Assembly: GCA_051453625.1 (NCBI GenBank)
Contig: JBOZIK010000001.1
Location: forward strand, 267,842,882 to 267,906,881
Reading direction: 5' to 3'
Length of the DNA stretch: 64,000 nt
DNA from: Welwitschia mirabilis
Lineage: Eukaryota; Gnetophyta; Gnetopsida; Welwitschiales
The number at the start of each line of letters is the position of its first letter. Position 1 is the first letter of the stretch. Positions 35,491 through 47,500 of the stretch are shown in pieces. The position numbers and the translations under genes are program-made. The notes under the pieces are model-generated. The model ran no database searches. It was not told the DNA's origin and saw only the letters and a list, made by a program, of their open reading frames with translations.

Positions 35491-37218
35491 TCATATATTC
35501 ATTCATGATAATATTCAAGCAATAAATCTTATATCTCTCTTCCACTTCTTGGTATTTAATATTTTCATATCATCTTCTACATTTCATTCACTTCTAAAGT
35601 AGCTTAGTTTTATCTTCAGATTCCTCTTTGAGAAAGAGAATAGAATAGAATTGTTTGATATCAAAGATGTAGATGCTAATATGACAAAAAAAGCATGAAT
35701 AACCATGCAAATAGATTTTTAATAATAGAGCCCATAGCTAAAAATGTTTTCATAATAATAGTCCATGATAATCAGTCTCCAAGAGTTGGATACCAATTGA
35801 AAGAACTATTTGATGGTATTTATAAATTAAATAAATATTTATGAGATGATTGGATGTGCAAAACCATCAAGGTTGTGTAGATTCATTAGGAGCAGTCAAC
35901 AAGATTTTAGTTTAGTATCATAAGTCCATGGCTAATCAATAACCTTTAGATTCTATTGACACCTCATTTATCACCTAAGAATATCAATGAATATAAGGAA
36001 ATGTATGATGATCCTCCTCTAAAATCTCAAAATATGTTATAGAGGGCTTCAATAGAACATTAGTAATTTTTCAAGATCAAGTCAGAATGTGATCTTCAGC
36101 AAAGCATATTTCATAGCACAATAGTTAAAGGAAAACACTGCATTATAATGAGGCTTCTTGACTAAAATTAGTTTTAGTAAACACATTGAGAAAAGTGAGT
36201 TAAAAAAAAGAGAGAGATCATTAAGATCTCACAGGAGGTTACATCAGATGTAGAAAAAAGGGGATTGAACCATTATAAATAAGGTAGGAAATAAATATTA
36301 TGTAAAATAGGAGCATTATGAGCAATGAATGGAAAGCGATCATCAAAAATAAATACATTGAAAAAATAAAAATAGAGAAAATCAAATCTAGCAAAGAGAT
36401 AAGACATGCTTTGAAAGAGAGAGATAGCTCTACAAGGCTAAGAGACAACATTGAAAGGTAAGCAATAACATTTACAAAGGATCCAAGAAGATTAGATTGA
36501 AAATAGAAGAATGATTCATTAAGGAAAAAATAGCAAAGAATACTAAGAAATAGATCATAAAAGGATTAAAGAGGAAAATGCATCATAGACTAAGGTAAAA
36601 GATATTGTCTAGGAATCATATTGAAGAAACATCTAAAAGATAAGTCAAAATGTATCTATAAATTTTTCATTCTCATCACCATTTTACACAGATATTTTTT
36701 TTCCTCAAATACATTTTTGTCTTAGGAAGACTAATCTCTGTCTATAAATTTCTTTCTCTTTTTTTTTTCTTTTTTGATAAAGAGTTATTTTAAAAATGTC
36801 AACTCAAAATCCTATCCAACTTATAAATGTGCCCTCTTCTCAATAAAGCAAAGTGCATTGAGATTCTATTATTTGATTTTTATTAAGTATATAATATTGA
36901 TATTAAACCAAATATTTGAATCCCACAAAGTAGAATGTCCTAAATCATTTAACAAAAGAAATGACTCATTATTTATTTTAGTTCCTTCATCAATTACTTT
37001 TTTCCCCTTCGCATTTGCTTGAATATTCTTAAATTTATCTTTGAGTTTCATTACCTATCTTGGAAATTTAATATTAAAAGTTTTCTTTCATTATAATAAA
37101 TTTAGAATTAAATAAAAGATTTGCATAGAGTCTAAATTTTTAGGGCCTAAACAAATAGTTTTAACATATTTTAATAATTTACACTTACAATTTAATTTTT
37201 GAATAAATATCTTAGAAG
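35491..37218 (+). other. tail of unit S2
   Basis: Colinear with 25208-26920. It includes the segment (35690-36080) found inverted at 17786-18177, and a purine-rich stretch near 36180-36600 whose minus strand is open at 36239-36451. No gene is assigned. Confidence 0.5.
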
Positions 37219-37622
37219 TGAAAATGTATGTGTGACATTCTTTTTTTTAACCCTAATTAAGCACTAGATTTTTTAATTTTTTTTAAATTTTTCCCTCTTC
37301 CTTTATTTTTTAATATTTTTACCTCATAGACACAGTGGAGCCTAGGATCAAATTTTACTTAGTTCTTTATTAGAATTTTCATATTGTAAGAAAAATAAAT
37401 AATATTAATGTTATATATAATTAGTGTCTAGATTATTTTGGTTTACAAATATTAGTGAAGTTATAAATTTGTGTCCTCTATTTATTCCTATTTTTTTATC
37501 ACATAAAAAACGTATCTTGCGAACAGTTGAGGAGATGTAAACTTGTTGCCAACATACATGGGTAAGTTTTAAAGATAATACTTAACCAATATAATAGGAA
37601 GTTATAACTCCAATTAATGACA

Positions 37623-37815
37623 TTTCAAATTTATATTTGGCCATCATCTAGATGTGAGTTAGTTCNNNNNNNNNNNNNNNNNNNNNNNNNNNNNNNNNNN
37701 NNNNNNNNNNNNNNNNNNNNNNNNNNNNNNNNNNNNNNNNNNNNNNNNNNNNNNNNNNNNNNNNNAAGGGCATTTAAAATTTATATTTGGCCATCATCTA
37801 GATGTGAGTTAGTTC
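37623..37815 (+). repeat. 43-bp block duplicated on both sides of a 100-N gap
   Basis: The stretch ATTTATATTTGGCCATCATC followed by TAGATGTGAGTTAGTTC ends at the gap edge (37665) and recurs at 37779-37815 just past it. The gap is exactly 100 N. This looks like overlapping contig ends that were not merged, or a tandem repeat that broke assembly. Confidence 0.75.
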
Positions 37816-38526
37816 TAGTTTAGATTCTAAACTAAATATTTATGGTTGGATTCAACTTCATAGGCTTACACTTCACCTCGATATACCCCTAATATAGGTG
37901 ATAGGCAATATGTGAGGTGGATATATGCTTATAAATAATCCCTGCTTTTTTGAAGCATCTCCAAATTTTACAACATAATCCATCGACATCAAGATCTCAA
38001 GATATTAAAGCAAAGTAAGTTCATATATGGGTAGGATAGGAGAGTGATCATTAAACCCACTTTCATAATGGTATTATTAGAAAAGAATGCAATGCAACCC
38101 ACCTTGGTGATAAAATCCAAGTAGAAATCAACATTACTAGAATTATCTTAATTTAGTACTATTTAATGAATACACCATAGAAATGCATGTAAATAATTCT
38201 AATTAGTCTGAATATTTAATAAATTATTTACCTAGTTATAATAATTCTAATCATCATTTGTTACATTTTATAGAAACAACTATAAAAAGGAAGACAACAT
38301 ATAAGAACATTTTTTTAAGATTACAATAATAAAAATCTAGATAAAGGAAAAATTCTTTTTTTATATTTAAATAAATAAAATATTTTTTCTTTTAGTAATA
38401 ATAAAAATATAAAATAATATATGTAAAGAGACTAAAACATACCTAGAGCTATACTAATTCTGGAAACACTCTTCCATGCTTATATGATAATCTCGATGTT
38501 TGGTGCAAAGAAGGTAAATAAAAGAA

Positions 38527-39130
38527 NNNNNNNNNNNNNNNNNNNNNNNNNNNNNNNNNNNNNNNNNNNNNNNNNNNNNNNNNNNNNNNNNNNNNNNNNN
38601 NNNNNNNNNNNNNNNNNNNNNNNNNNNNNNNNNNNNNNNNNNNNNNNNNNNNNNNNNNNNNNNNNNNNNNNNNNNNNNNNNNNNNNNNNNNNNNNNNNNN
38701 NNNNNNNNNNNNNNNNNNNNNNNNNNNNNNNNNNNNNNNNNNNNNNNNNNNNNNNNNNNNNNNNNNNNNNNNNNNNNNNNNNNNNNNNNNNNNNNNNNNN
38801 NNNNNNNNNNNNNNNNNNNNNNNNNNNNNNNNNNNNNNNNNNNNNNNNNNNNNNNNNNNNNNNNNNNNNNNNNNNNNNNNNNNNNNNNNNNNNNNNNNNN
38901 NNNNNNNNNNNNNNNNNNNNNNNNNNNNNNNNNNNNNNNNNNNNNNNNNNNNNNNNNNNNNNNNNNNNNNNNNNNNNNNNNNNNNNNNNNNNNNNNNNNN
39001 NNNNNNNNNNNNNNNNNNNNNNNNNNNNNNNNNNNNNNNNNNNNNNNNNNNNNNNNNNNNNNNNNNNNNNNNNNNNNNNNNNNNNNNNNNNNNNNNNNNN
39101 NNNNNNNNNNNNNNNNNNNNNNNNNNNNNN
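38527..39130. other. assembly gap, 604 N
   Basis: Unresolved bases. Long open frames on both strands here consist almost wholly of N. Confidence 0.99.
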
Positions 39131-40505
39131 TGGAGACTACTTATGTCACTTAAACAACTAAGGTAAAAAATCTTATAAGCATGCACATTCAAAGTAAGCT
39201 AAGAAAAAGGGTCAAAGATGTATTTCTATAATTAAATACTACTTATAGAGAACTTAACTTAAAGATACTAATAGAAACATATTTTATATACTTAATTTTC
39301 CTATAACATTTTATGTAATAAGTTTTCTATAATTTTAAGCATTAATTATAGCAATTTTTGGGCTATGAGGAAACATCGTAGTTAAAAATTAATACTTATT
39401 AATTATGAAGAAAAATTAAACTATAATTATTTTTAAAAAACTAAACACATAATAGTATTCCTTAAAATATAACATAAACAATCTTGGAATTCTAAAAATA
39501 TTATCTCTAATGTTATCATTTAAAGCTAAAAACTGTTAATTTTTCTAAAATTACATTCCTATCACAGCATACTAAAATAACCATAACTTTCAAAATACTT
39601 TGTGTTTTTAAATGCTCTAAGAAGTTTTGAAAAGATTATTTAATTATTACAACTTAAAATGCTTAAGTTTGCAAATATATTGATAGATAGATACAGAAAT
39701 GTAAAGTACTTACTTATTATTCTATGCATTTATTTTCTAATATATTTTAACAAATAAATTTTTGAAAAATAATTACTTATTATAAAAATTACTATTTTTA
39801 CATTTTCATGTTAATGATACAACTAGATACTTACATAATAAATGTTACTTAATTATACCTACTAATTAAAGAGATGTGATATTTTTATCCTATGCCTCTA
39901 TTCTAAAAATTTGATTTTTGTGATAACAAAAATATGATAAAGTTTTTTACAACTAGTTAAATAATAACTTATATTATTAAAATAATGGATATAGTAACTA
40001 ATTAATTACAAAAAGAAAAATCATTATAGAAATAAAAATCAAATAAATTCAAAAAAATTCATTTATCATGAGCCTTGGGATTTGCCATGAAAGAGTACTA
40101 GCCTGAAGAGATTTTTGAGGACCAGACTTTGTCCTAATAAGATGGTCCTATACTAAAATAAACATGGGTACCTAAATTTCTTTTTTTCCTTTCTTTTTTA
40201 AATAGTAGACCCGTTAATCACTTTTCCATAATCATCCATTAGTAATCCTCCATCACCAAGCACTAGAAACCCTTCATATCTCATTATAACATCTTTGTGG
40301 GAGCTAATAAGAGGGAATAATATTTTATAACATAATTGGATAAAAGTCACAAATAATTTTATAATAAAGTATCACATCATTTTAATATAAAGAGAAATCA
40401 TATGGATAGTATGAGTAATAATCTTGCTTGGATTAATGAAGATCAAAGCTCAAGAGTTCATTAGCTCCAAGCTTCCAAGCCTCAAGTTCCAAAGTAAGAG
40501 AATAT

Positions 40506-40508
<3 letters not shown>

Positions 40509-40597
<89 letters not shown>
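40509..40597. repeat. (GA)n microsatellite with a short (TG)n interruption
   Basis: GA repeats at about 40509-40537, a TGTGTGTG block, then GA repeats to 40597. A 796-N gap begins 56 bp later, probably because low-complexity DNA defeated assembly. Confidence 0.95.
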
Positions 40598-40600
<3 letters not shown>

Positions 40601-40653
40601 AAAAAACATATATAAAAAAAAAGAAAATAATCTCATTTTTAAAAGAGAGAAAA

Positions 40654-41449
40654 NNNNNNNNNNNNNNNNNNNNNNNNNNNNNNNNNNNNNNNNNNNNNNN
40701 NNNNNNNNNNNNNNNNNNNNNNNNNNNNNNNNNNNNNNNNNNNNNNNNNNNNNNNNNNNNNNNNNNNNNNNNNNNNNNNNNNNNNNNNNNNNNNNNNNNN
40801 NNNNNNNNNNNNNNNNNNNNNNNNNNNNNNNNNNNNNNNNNNNNNNNNNNNNNNNNNNNNNNNNNNNNNNNNNNNNNNNNNNNNNNNNNNNNNNNNNNNN
40901 NNNNNNNNNNNNNNNNNNNNNNNNNNNNNNNNNNNNNNNNNNNNNNNNNNNNNNNNNNNNNNNNNNNNNNNNNNNNNNNNNNNNNNNNNNNNNNNNNNNN
41001 NNNNNNNNNNNNNNNNNNNNNNNNNNNNNNNNNNNNNNNNNNNNNNNNNNNNNNNNNNNNNNNNNNNNNNNNNNNNNNNNNNNNNNNNNNNNNNNNNNNN
41101 NNNNNNNNNNNNNNNNNNNNNNNNNNNNNNNNNNNNNNNNNNNNNNNNNNNNNNNNNNNNNNNNNNNNNNNNNNNNNNNNNNNNNNNNNNNNNNNNNNNN
41201 NNNNNNNNNNNNNNNNNNNNNNNNNNNNNNNNNNNNNNNNNNNNNNNNNNNNNNNNNNNNNNNNNNNNNNNNNNNNNNNNNNNNNNNNNNNNNNNNNNNN
41301 NNNNNNNNNNNNNNNNNNNNNNNNNNNNNNNNNNNNNNNNNNNNNNNNNNNNNNNNNNNNNNNNNNNNNNNNNNNNNNNNNNNNNNNNNNNNNNNNNNNN
41401 NNNNNNNNNNNNNNNNNNNNNNNNNNNNNNNNNNNNNNNNNNNNNNNNN
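40654..41449. other. assembly gap, 796 N
   Basis: Unresolved bases just after the GA microsatellite. Confidence 0.99.
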
Positions 41450-41699
41450 TATCATGTGATTTTAATTCCTCACATAATGGAATTATCTAATTTTAAATGT
41501 TTATATAGATTTTCTCATAAAAACCTTCTAACATAATTTTTTTTTTAAATTTTCATGATAACTTATGAAAGTTACAACTAAGGTTAATCCAAATGATATC
41601 TTATTTGGTAAGGAAATTAAATAAGAATAATTATTCATTTAAGTGAAATATTTAGATACTTATTATTCAAGTAAATAAGGTTTACAAAATATGGGATAT

Positions 41700-41945
41700 G
41701 ATAGTATAATATTCATTAATTATCAAAGTTTCTTCACTCATCATGATTAAATTTTTAATTTTCAAATTAATGTTATAACTTAAGGTGGACATAACTTAAA
41801 TCATTACACAATAAAATCAAAAATCAAATATTAAATTTGACATTGCAAAAAATAGTAATAATAGTTTGGCACTAAAAAGAGGGCTTAGAAAAACTTAATC
41901 ACCAAAATAATTTGACATTAGGAAAAATAATCATAATACCATGGT
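41700..41945 (+). repeat. third copy of the head of the 9-kb unit
   Basis: It reads GTATAATATTCATTAATTATC, then ACTCATCATGATTAAATTTT, the TTGACATTGCAAAAAATAG block and TTTGGCACTAAAAAGAGGG. It aligns with 18270-18510 and 26925-27160. It breaks off at about 41945, after the start of the second 90-bp repeat. Confidence 0.85.
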
Positions 41946-42103
41946 TTTTAGTCTTATCATGTGAGTTACGTATTCAATCTTTATACTTTTATATGTAACT
42001 ATTAATATCTTTAAGAGTTCTTAGTCTTGAGGATTATGAGGATTATTTCTTTAAGCTTTGTATTCTCTCTTTTTAAATTTGTAGAGAGATTCATACTTTA
42101 GAT
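41946..42103. other. short unassigned spacer
   Basis: AT-rich DNA between the unit-head copy and the copia LTR. No feature seen. Confidence 0.4.
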
Positions 42104-43565
42104 TAATAGGATTGAGAACCCTAGGTGGGTGAATAAGTTCTTAAAAATTGAAATAAATTAATAATTCATGATATACCAAAACATGCTTAAAATAATTTAC
42201 TAATTAAATTCAAGCATGTAAAGAAAAGCTAAAAAGTATTTAAAGAAATGAAACTAACTGAAAGCACAAAATACCAAATAAATGCACTCAGGATTTACAG
42301 TGGTTCAGGAAACCCACTATTCCACTTTCAATAATTAGCTTATCACCAAGCTTGATCTAGATCTTTGTTGCTCCTTCAGGTATTCCAAATTCACCTATAA
42401 CCTTTATAAACAGACTTTTCTAGGTTTAGTCTCAACCTATGAGTAGATTTTTCTAGGCTTAGTCTTAGCCTTTGTACAATGTAAAATAGTAGTGCAATAA
42501 TGCCAAGATGCATAGGTATCACTCATTCTTGATACAGTAGATTTGATGGGGTTTTTCTTCTGTAGATAGTATAACAGATAAAGCACTAGATCTGACCTCG
42601 AATGTATAAATAACACCAATGATAAATCTTCCTTGGTCAGGAGTACAAATGTCAAGCTTCAATTTAGTACTTTTTCATGAGTCAAAAAGCTTCTTTTGTT
42701 ATCTCTCTCTTGGATATTTATATTGAAAGGCTTTTAGGGTTTATTACATTTGAAATGAACTTCTAATATCTGTAAATGACTAGAAAACAGATATCTAACA
42801 AATACTCAATGAATAAAAAATCGATAGAAAATTTTAGTTTCATTCTAGTCAGTCGACCCTCAAAAGTATAGTTGACTCCATCTAGTGCTATGCCTTACAC
42901 AATTAGCTTAAGTGAAATTTTTGGTTGCCCTAGTTTCTTATGACTCCATGTCTCATTAACCCTCAGGGTTTAATTAACTCCAATCTAGTTTCCTATCATT
43001 ATATCCGATCACCCGCTACTCCTGATAAATATCATTCCAATTTCTCGCATTAAGTCTAGTCGATCCCTTTAGGTATCTGGTTGATCCCATGATGATTGGC
43101 TTAGGGGTATTAGTTACACATTTCTCAGGTCTGGTAAACTCCTTCAAAGATTCGGTTGACCCCTTAGCAATTGGTTTAAGAGTACTATTCTCAAGTTCAA
43201 GGATATTATTACCTAGTCCACAAATCCAATTCATCCCATAAAAGGTCTGGTCAACCCCTTATCACTTATTTCAAAGATATTGGTTCTTGAGATCATAGGT
43301 CCAATTGACTCCATCAGAAATCCTGTTAACCCCTCTGAATTCAGTTCAATTTTGAGTATCTACTTTAGTTACAGTCAATTCTTTGAAAGTTTACTTAACT
43401 TCTCAAGAGGGTAAGTGAACTTGATAGGTTTCTAGTGATCAGAATTCAACAATTTTAGCTTTATCATTTAACATATAAGTTACTAACATCTTTCTCACAA
43501 GATGCACAAAATTTTCTATATAGAAAAAATTAGTTTGACATCAATTGGTAAAATGTAATCTAATA
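42104..43565 (-). repeat. 3' LTR of C1
   Basis: From TAATAGGATTGAGAACCC to ATCTAATA, matching the solo LTR (TGATAGGATC to TTTAATA). It carries GTCGAC-type pairs at 42852/42871, 43059/43080, 43134/43155, 43229/43250 and 43304/43325 (19-21 bp apart). Confidence 0.85.
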
Positions 43566-43577
43566 ATCTTCCCTTTT
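43566..43577 (-). promoter_or_regulatory. polypurine tract of C1
   Basis: The minus strand reads AAAAGGGAAGAT directly against the LTR. It would prime plus-strand DNA synthesis. The equivalent in C3 is at 59608-59617. Confidence 0.7.
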
Positions 43578-44240
43578 GATACTGATGGGAAATAATACTT
43601 AGTTGTAAAATATTTAATACTGAGAAAAACCCCCCCTAACAAAATGCCTATTATTTTTTATTAAGTATTAAAACTTTTGAAATCGATTTAAAACATTTTA
43701 AAGAGCCAAATTTTGTGCTAAAAATAAAAAATAATTTTAAGATGCACACTTGGAGATATAATGATGTAATATTTATGAAAAGCACACATTTGATCATTGA
43801 AACTATGGAATAACAATTTAAAATATGAATTTACATAAAAAGATCTAAGATACCAATTAAAAACATAGAACTAAATTCATGTTAATTCTATTAAACATAT
43901 GCAAGCATTACAAAATAAAAGTACTCATCAAGAGCATATTACATCTGAAAGCATAAGTAAAAAACATTAATAAACAACTAATTCTTCCCTTTTTGACATT
44001 AATAATAGAGGAGATAATGAAAACACATAAGCAAAACATAAGTAGATAAGTAGTATAAAAAGATGAAAACAGAGAATACAAATGCCATTCAATAAAGAAA
44101 CTTCTATTCTGAACTATCAACTTTTGCTGATGAGCTTATAGAACTAAGAGGGTTTAGGCAACTGGGATTTTATTTTGGTCAACGGAGAACATCTAATTAA
44201 CTAAATTAAATATTTAGTTGATAATCCTAGAATTAGTCAT
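43578..44240 (-). other. 3' untranslated region of C1
   Basis: A-rich DNA between pol and the polypurine tract. Around 43860-44010 it resembles 59990-60110 in C3 (GCAAACATTACAAA, AAGTGCTTATCAAGAGCAT). No env-like gene is visible here, unlike in C3 and C4. Confidence 0.45.
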
Positions 44241-44258
44241 AGAATGGCAAGACAATTC

Positions 44259-44900
44259 CTAGTTCATTTCTGAAATAAAGAAAGTATTGAAATTTAGGGG
44301 TTTAGTAAAAATATCTACTAGATGTTGGTCTACACTCATAAATTTCATAGAGATGTGTCCTTTTTTTACTTGATCTCTTAGGAAATGATGTCTTAACTTA
44401 ATATGTTTGGTTCTTGAGTGTTGAATAGGATTGTTTGATATGTTTATGGATTTCATGTTATTACAAAAGAGAAGGACTTGTTCAAAATTGACACTGAAAT
44501 TCTTTAGCATTTCTTTCATCCATAAAAGATGAGTAAAACAACTACCTATTATAATATATTATTATTCTGCTATTGAGATATAGATAGAGTTTTATTTCTT
44601 ACTTGACAATCTTACTAAACATGAACCTAATAAAAAACAATTTCTACTTGTTCTCTTTCTATCATCTTTACAGCTAGCCTAATCTGCATCACTAAAACCT
44701 GCAAGTTTAAAAGATGTCTCTATAGGATACCATAAGCTACAATCACATGTTTTTTTTACATACCTGATTATTCTTTTTACTGCATGTAGATGTAATTATT
44801 TTGATTGGTATTGATACCTTGCATAAACTCCAATACTAAACATAACATTTGGTCTACTTGCAGTCAAATATAATAAACTACCAATCATTCTTTTGTAAAG
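44259..44900 (-). pseudogene. RNase H of C1
   Basis: The open frame at 44259-44519 (86 aa) is the C-terminal copia RNase H: LLFCNNMKSINISNNPIQHS, then RTKHIKLRHHFLRDQVKKG, then DQHLVDIFTKPLNFNTF. These are the CDN-SA, HSRTKHI and LADIFTKPL motifs, with the D of CDN changed to N. Upstream (to about 44900) a broken frame has DADWA-like and RKRTSGNCFLLGS-like blocks and the SIAEAEY region. The order fits copia. The enzyme would degrade template RNA. Confidence 0.85.
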
Positions 44901-44999
44901 TTTTTAATCCACTAGTTTACCATTTTCATCCAAACTTACTTTACATGATGTATACATAGGAGTGTCTATTGTTTTTTCATTTTCTAATCCAAAATGTTT

Positions 45000-45640
45000 A
45001 ATTAAATCTCTCGCATATTTAAATTGAGAAATAAATATCCCATATTTAGATTGCTTAACCTATAGGCCAAGAAACATTTTTACTTCATCAAGCATACTCA
45101 TTTTAAAATGGGTTGTCATAATAATTGCAAATTCTTTTAACGACTTTTTATTTGAGGCATCAAAAATAATATCATTTATATAAATCTATATAATAACGAA
45201 ATCCTTTTTCAAGTTTTTTTACAAATAAATTTTTGTCTACACATCCATGAATATATTCATTTTCATTTGAAAAAGTAGCTACCTTATCATACCAAGCTCT
45301 TGGATCTTGTTTCAATTCATATAAAGTTTTCTTAAGTCTATACACATGATCAGTTTTATAAGGATCAATAAAACCTTGTTGTTGTTCTACATAGACTTCT
45401 TCATTTAAAGTGTTATTTAGAAAGGCACTCTTCACATTTATTTGATAAACTTTGAAATTTTTGTAGGCTATAAAAAATAAAAAAAATTCTAATGCTATCT
45501 AGTCTTGCAATAGAAGAAAAAGTATCACCTACATAAATGCCTTCTATTTGATTATAGCCTTGTACTACTAATCTTCCATTTTTTTAATGAAATTATTTTT
45601 TTTATCACATTTCTTTTTAAAAATTTACTTATTTTCAATG
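45000..45640 (-). pseudogene. reverse transcriptase of C1
   Basis: The open piece 45172-45435 (87 aa) reads MKSAFLNNTLNEEVYVEQ, GFIDPYKTDHVYRLKKTLY and ELKQDPRAWYDKV, the core of the copia RVT_2 domain (family: DVKSAFLNG, VYRLKKALYGLKQAPRAWY). The catalytic YVDD that should follow FI..LY is damaged (IDLYK then stop). The thumb (FFLGLQIKQ-like, then IFISQTKY-like) continues at 45000-45110 out of frame. Confidence 0.85.
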
Positions 45641-45849
45641 ACATTTTTATCTTTTGGTATTTCTACTAGCTTACGAACATCATTTCTCTTGAACTGTTAT
45701 AGCTCATCTTGCATTTCCATCATTCATTCCTTATGAAATTTAGATTCCTAAAATTTCTTGAGTTCTATTTTTAAAACATAACAAATGTAAGTACACAACT
45801 TTTTATAAAACCTCTTTTCTTTATTTTTAAATTAATTTCTCTAATAATA

Positions 45850-47110
45850 GATTTTAGAGGATAACCTTTAATAATTTGATCTTTTTCGATGTGTCTTCTT
45901 TTAATGGAACTTCAATACTTTTAGTAGTTCCTTCATTGGTTTTGGGGATACTTGTAGTTATGACTTTCTCTTCATGTGTGTAGTTTGGTCTTGTGTCAAC
46001 CTCATCAATTTTTATATTTATTGACTCTTCCATCATTAAAATTCTCTCATTGAAAAAATGATAGGCTTTAGTTCTAGTTGAGTAACCAAAAAGATAGCTT
46101 CATCTACTTTAGACTCGAAATTTGCTCAAATTTTCTCTATCTTTTAGCACATAGCATTTACTTCTGAAGACTTTAAAATATGACATATTAGGTTGTCTTC
46201 CTTTCCATAATTCATATGGCATTTTATCTGTATTGGGCCTAAGATAAACTTTGTTAATAATATAGCATGTTGTGCTAACTGCCTTGGCTCAAAAAGATCT
46301 GGGGAACTTCTTATTATTTAACATAGTTCTAGTTGAGTAACCAAAAAGATAGCTTCATCTACTTTAGACTCGAAATTTGCTCAAATTTTCTCTATCTTCT
46401 AGCACATAGCATTTACTGCTGAAGACTTTAAAATATAACACATTAGGTTGTCTTCCTTTCCATAATTCATATGGTGTTTTATCTGTATTGGGCCTAAGAT
46501 AAACTCTGTTAATAATGTAGCATGTTGTGCTAACTGCCTTGGCTCAAAAAGATCTGGGGAACTTCTTATTATTTAACATAGTTTGTGTTATTTTTTGGAG
46601 GACTCTGTTCTTTTTTTTAGTTTTACCATTTTGTTATGATGTCTTTGAGGCTTAAAATTAATGATAAATTCCATTATCACTATAATATTTCTCAAAAAAA
46701 TAATTCTCAAAATTACCACCTTGATCATTTCTTATTCTCTTTATGGTATACCCTTTTTGGTTTTGAATTTTTTGCATATCTAAAACCAATATTTGTAAGC
46801 TTCATACTTGTTTGATATGAAGGCTATCCAAGTATATCTAGAGAAATTATCCACCATAGTAAAAAAAATAATTTTTTCCACCTAGACTTTGAGTTTAAGT
46901 AGGATCTACCAAATCCATATAGATAAGTTCTAATGGCATAGATGTGGAAGTATGGTTTTTACTTTTATGTAAAGTTCTTATTTGTTTTCCCTTTTAGCAT
47001 GCATTACATAAGCCTTGTTTTTCTACATTTATCTTATAAGTACCTTTCACAATGTTTTTATTAATAATCATTTTTAATTGATCATAGTTAGCATGACCTA
47101 ATTGTTTATG
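45850..47110 (-). pseudogene. integrase of C1, with in-frame 85-codon duplication
   Basis: The minus strand gives a zinc-finger helix LGHANYDQLKMIINK followed by CNAC (HHCC region, about 47010-47110), then PLELIYMDL (first catalytic D), YFFTMVDNFSRYTW, an NDQGGEF-type block, QNGVVERKNR-type sequence (glutamate) and the downstream CYIINKVYLRPNTDKMPYELWKG block. The last block, with PNMSYFKVF and KCYVLKDRE, occurs twice because 255 bp are tandemly repeated at 46069-46578. A short open frame at 45854-46036 is the linker to reverse transcriptase. Stops are scattered. It would insert cDNA. Confidence 0.8.
46069..46583 (-). repeat. 255-bp tandem duplication within C1 integrase
   Basis: TAGTTCTAGTTGAGTAACC begins at 46069 and 46324. 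The two units differ at about eight positions by eye, mostly transitions. 255 is a multiple of three, so the duplication would keep the frame. The flanks share the short homology TAGTT. Confidence 0.92.
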
Positions 47111-47114
47111 CCAA

Positions 47115-47500
47115 AGCTCTTTTTAAGGAAGATTTGAAAATTAACATAAAGAAAATGATTGATCTATGTTATTTACGTTGTCTATTCTACTTGCTCTAAG
47201 AATTAAATCATTTTATTTCTCATGTAAGATTTTACATTTTGATTTATTAAAGACTACCTTATATCCTTTTTCATAAATTTGACTAATTCTCATAAAGTAT
47301 GCTTTAAACCATTTACATACAAAACTTCATTAATTCTAGAAATATTACCACCACCAATGCTTCTAATGCCTTTTATTTTTATTCTTCCTTTGTCACCAAA
47401 GACACCTCTCCTCCATCAAAGTTGCTAATTTCTTGAATCTGGATTTGTCTCTTATTATATAAATTAAACACTCACTATCTAGATACTAGCTAGTGCTATT
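47115..47500 (-). pseudogene. protease and GAG_pre-integrase region of C1
   Basis: The minus strand reads YLDSECLIYIIRDKSRFKKL, the copia protease start (family DSGCSRHM, with G changed to E). RIKIKG-like, GGGNISRINEVLYVNGLKHT and VIFNKSKC-like blocks follow, typical of the region before integrase. Stops are present. Confidence 0.75.

Larger units (their letters stand above)
26921..37218 (+). repeat. 9-kb tandem unit, copy S2
   Basis: Head-to-tail copy of 18270-26920, in the same orientation. It is longer because of a 1326-bp solo LTR at 30660-31985 and small local repeats. Without the solo LTR it is close to 9 kb. It ends near 37218 (ATGTATGTGTGACATTC), after which the sequence is unrelated. 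Confidence 0.8.
37219..41699. other. AT-rich region with gaps, no gene recognised
   Basis: Apart from a duplicated 43-bp block around a gap and a GA microsatellite, I find no motif. Gaps are at 37666-37765, 38527-39130 and 40654-41449. Open frames here either run through N or read the GA repeat as Arg-Glu, so they are not genes. Confidence 0.5.

Noticed and set aside
38449-39192. Very long open frames over 38.4-39.2 kb and 40.4-41.5 kb
   Set aside because: They consist mostly of N. The rest is a few codons, or the GA repeat read as Arg-Glu.
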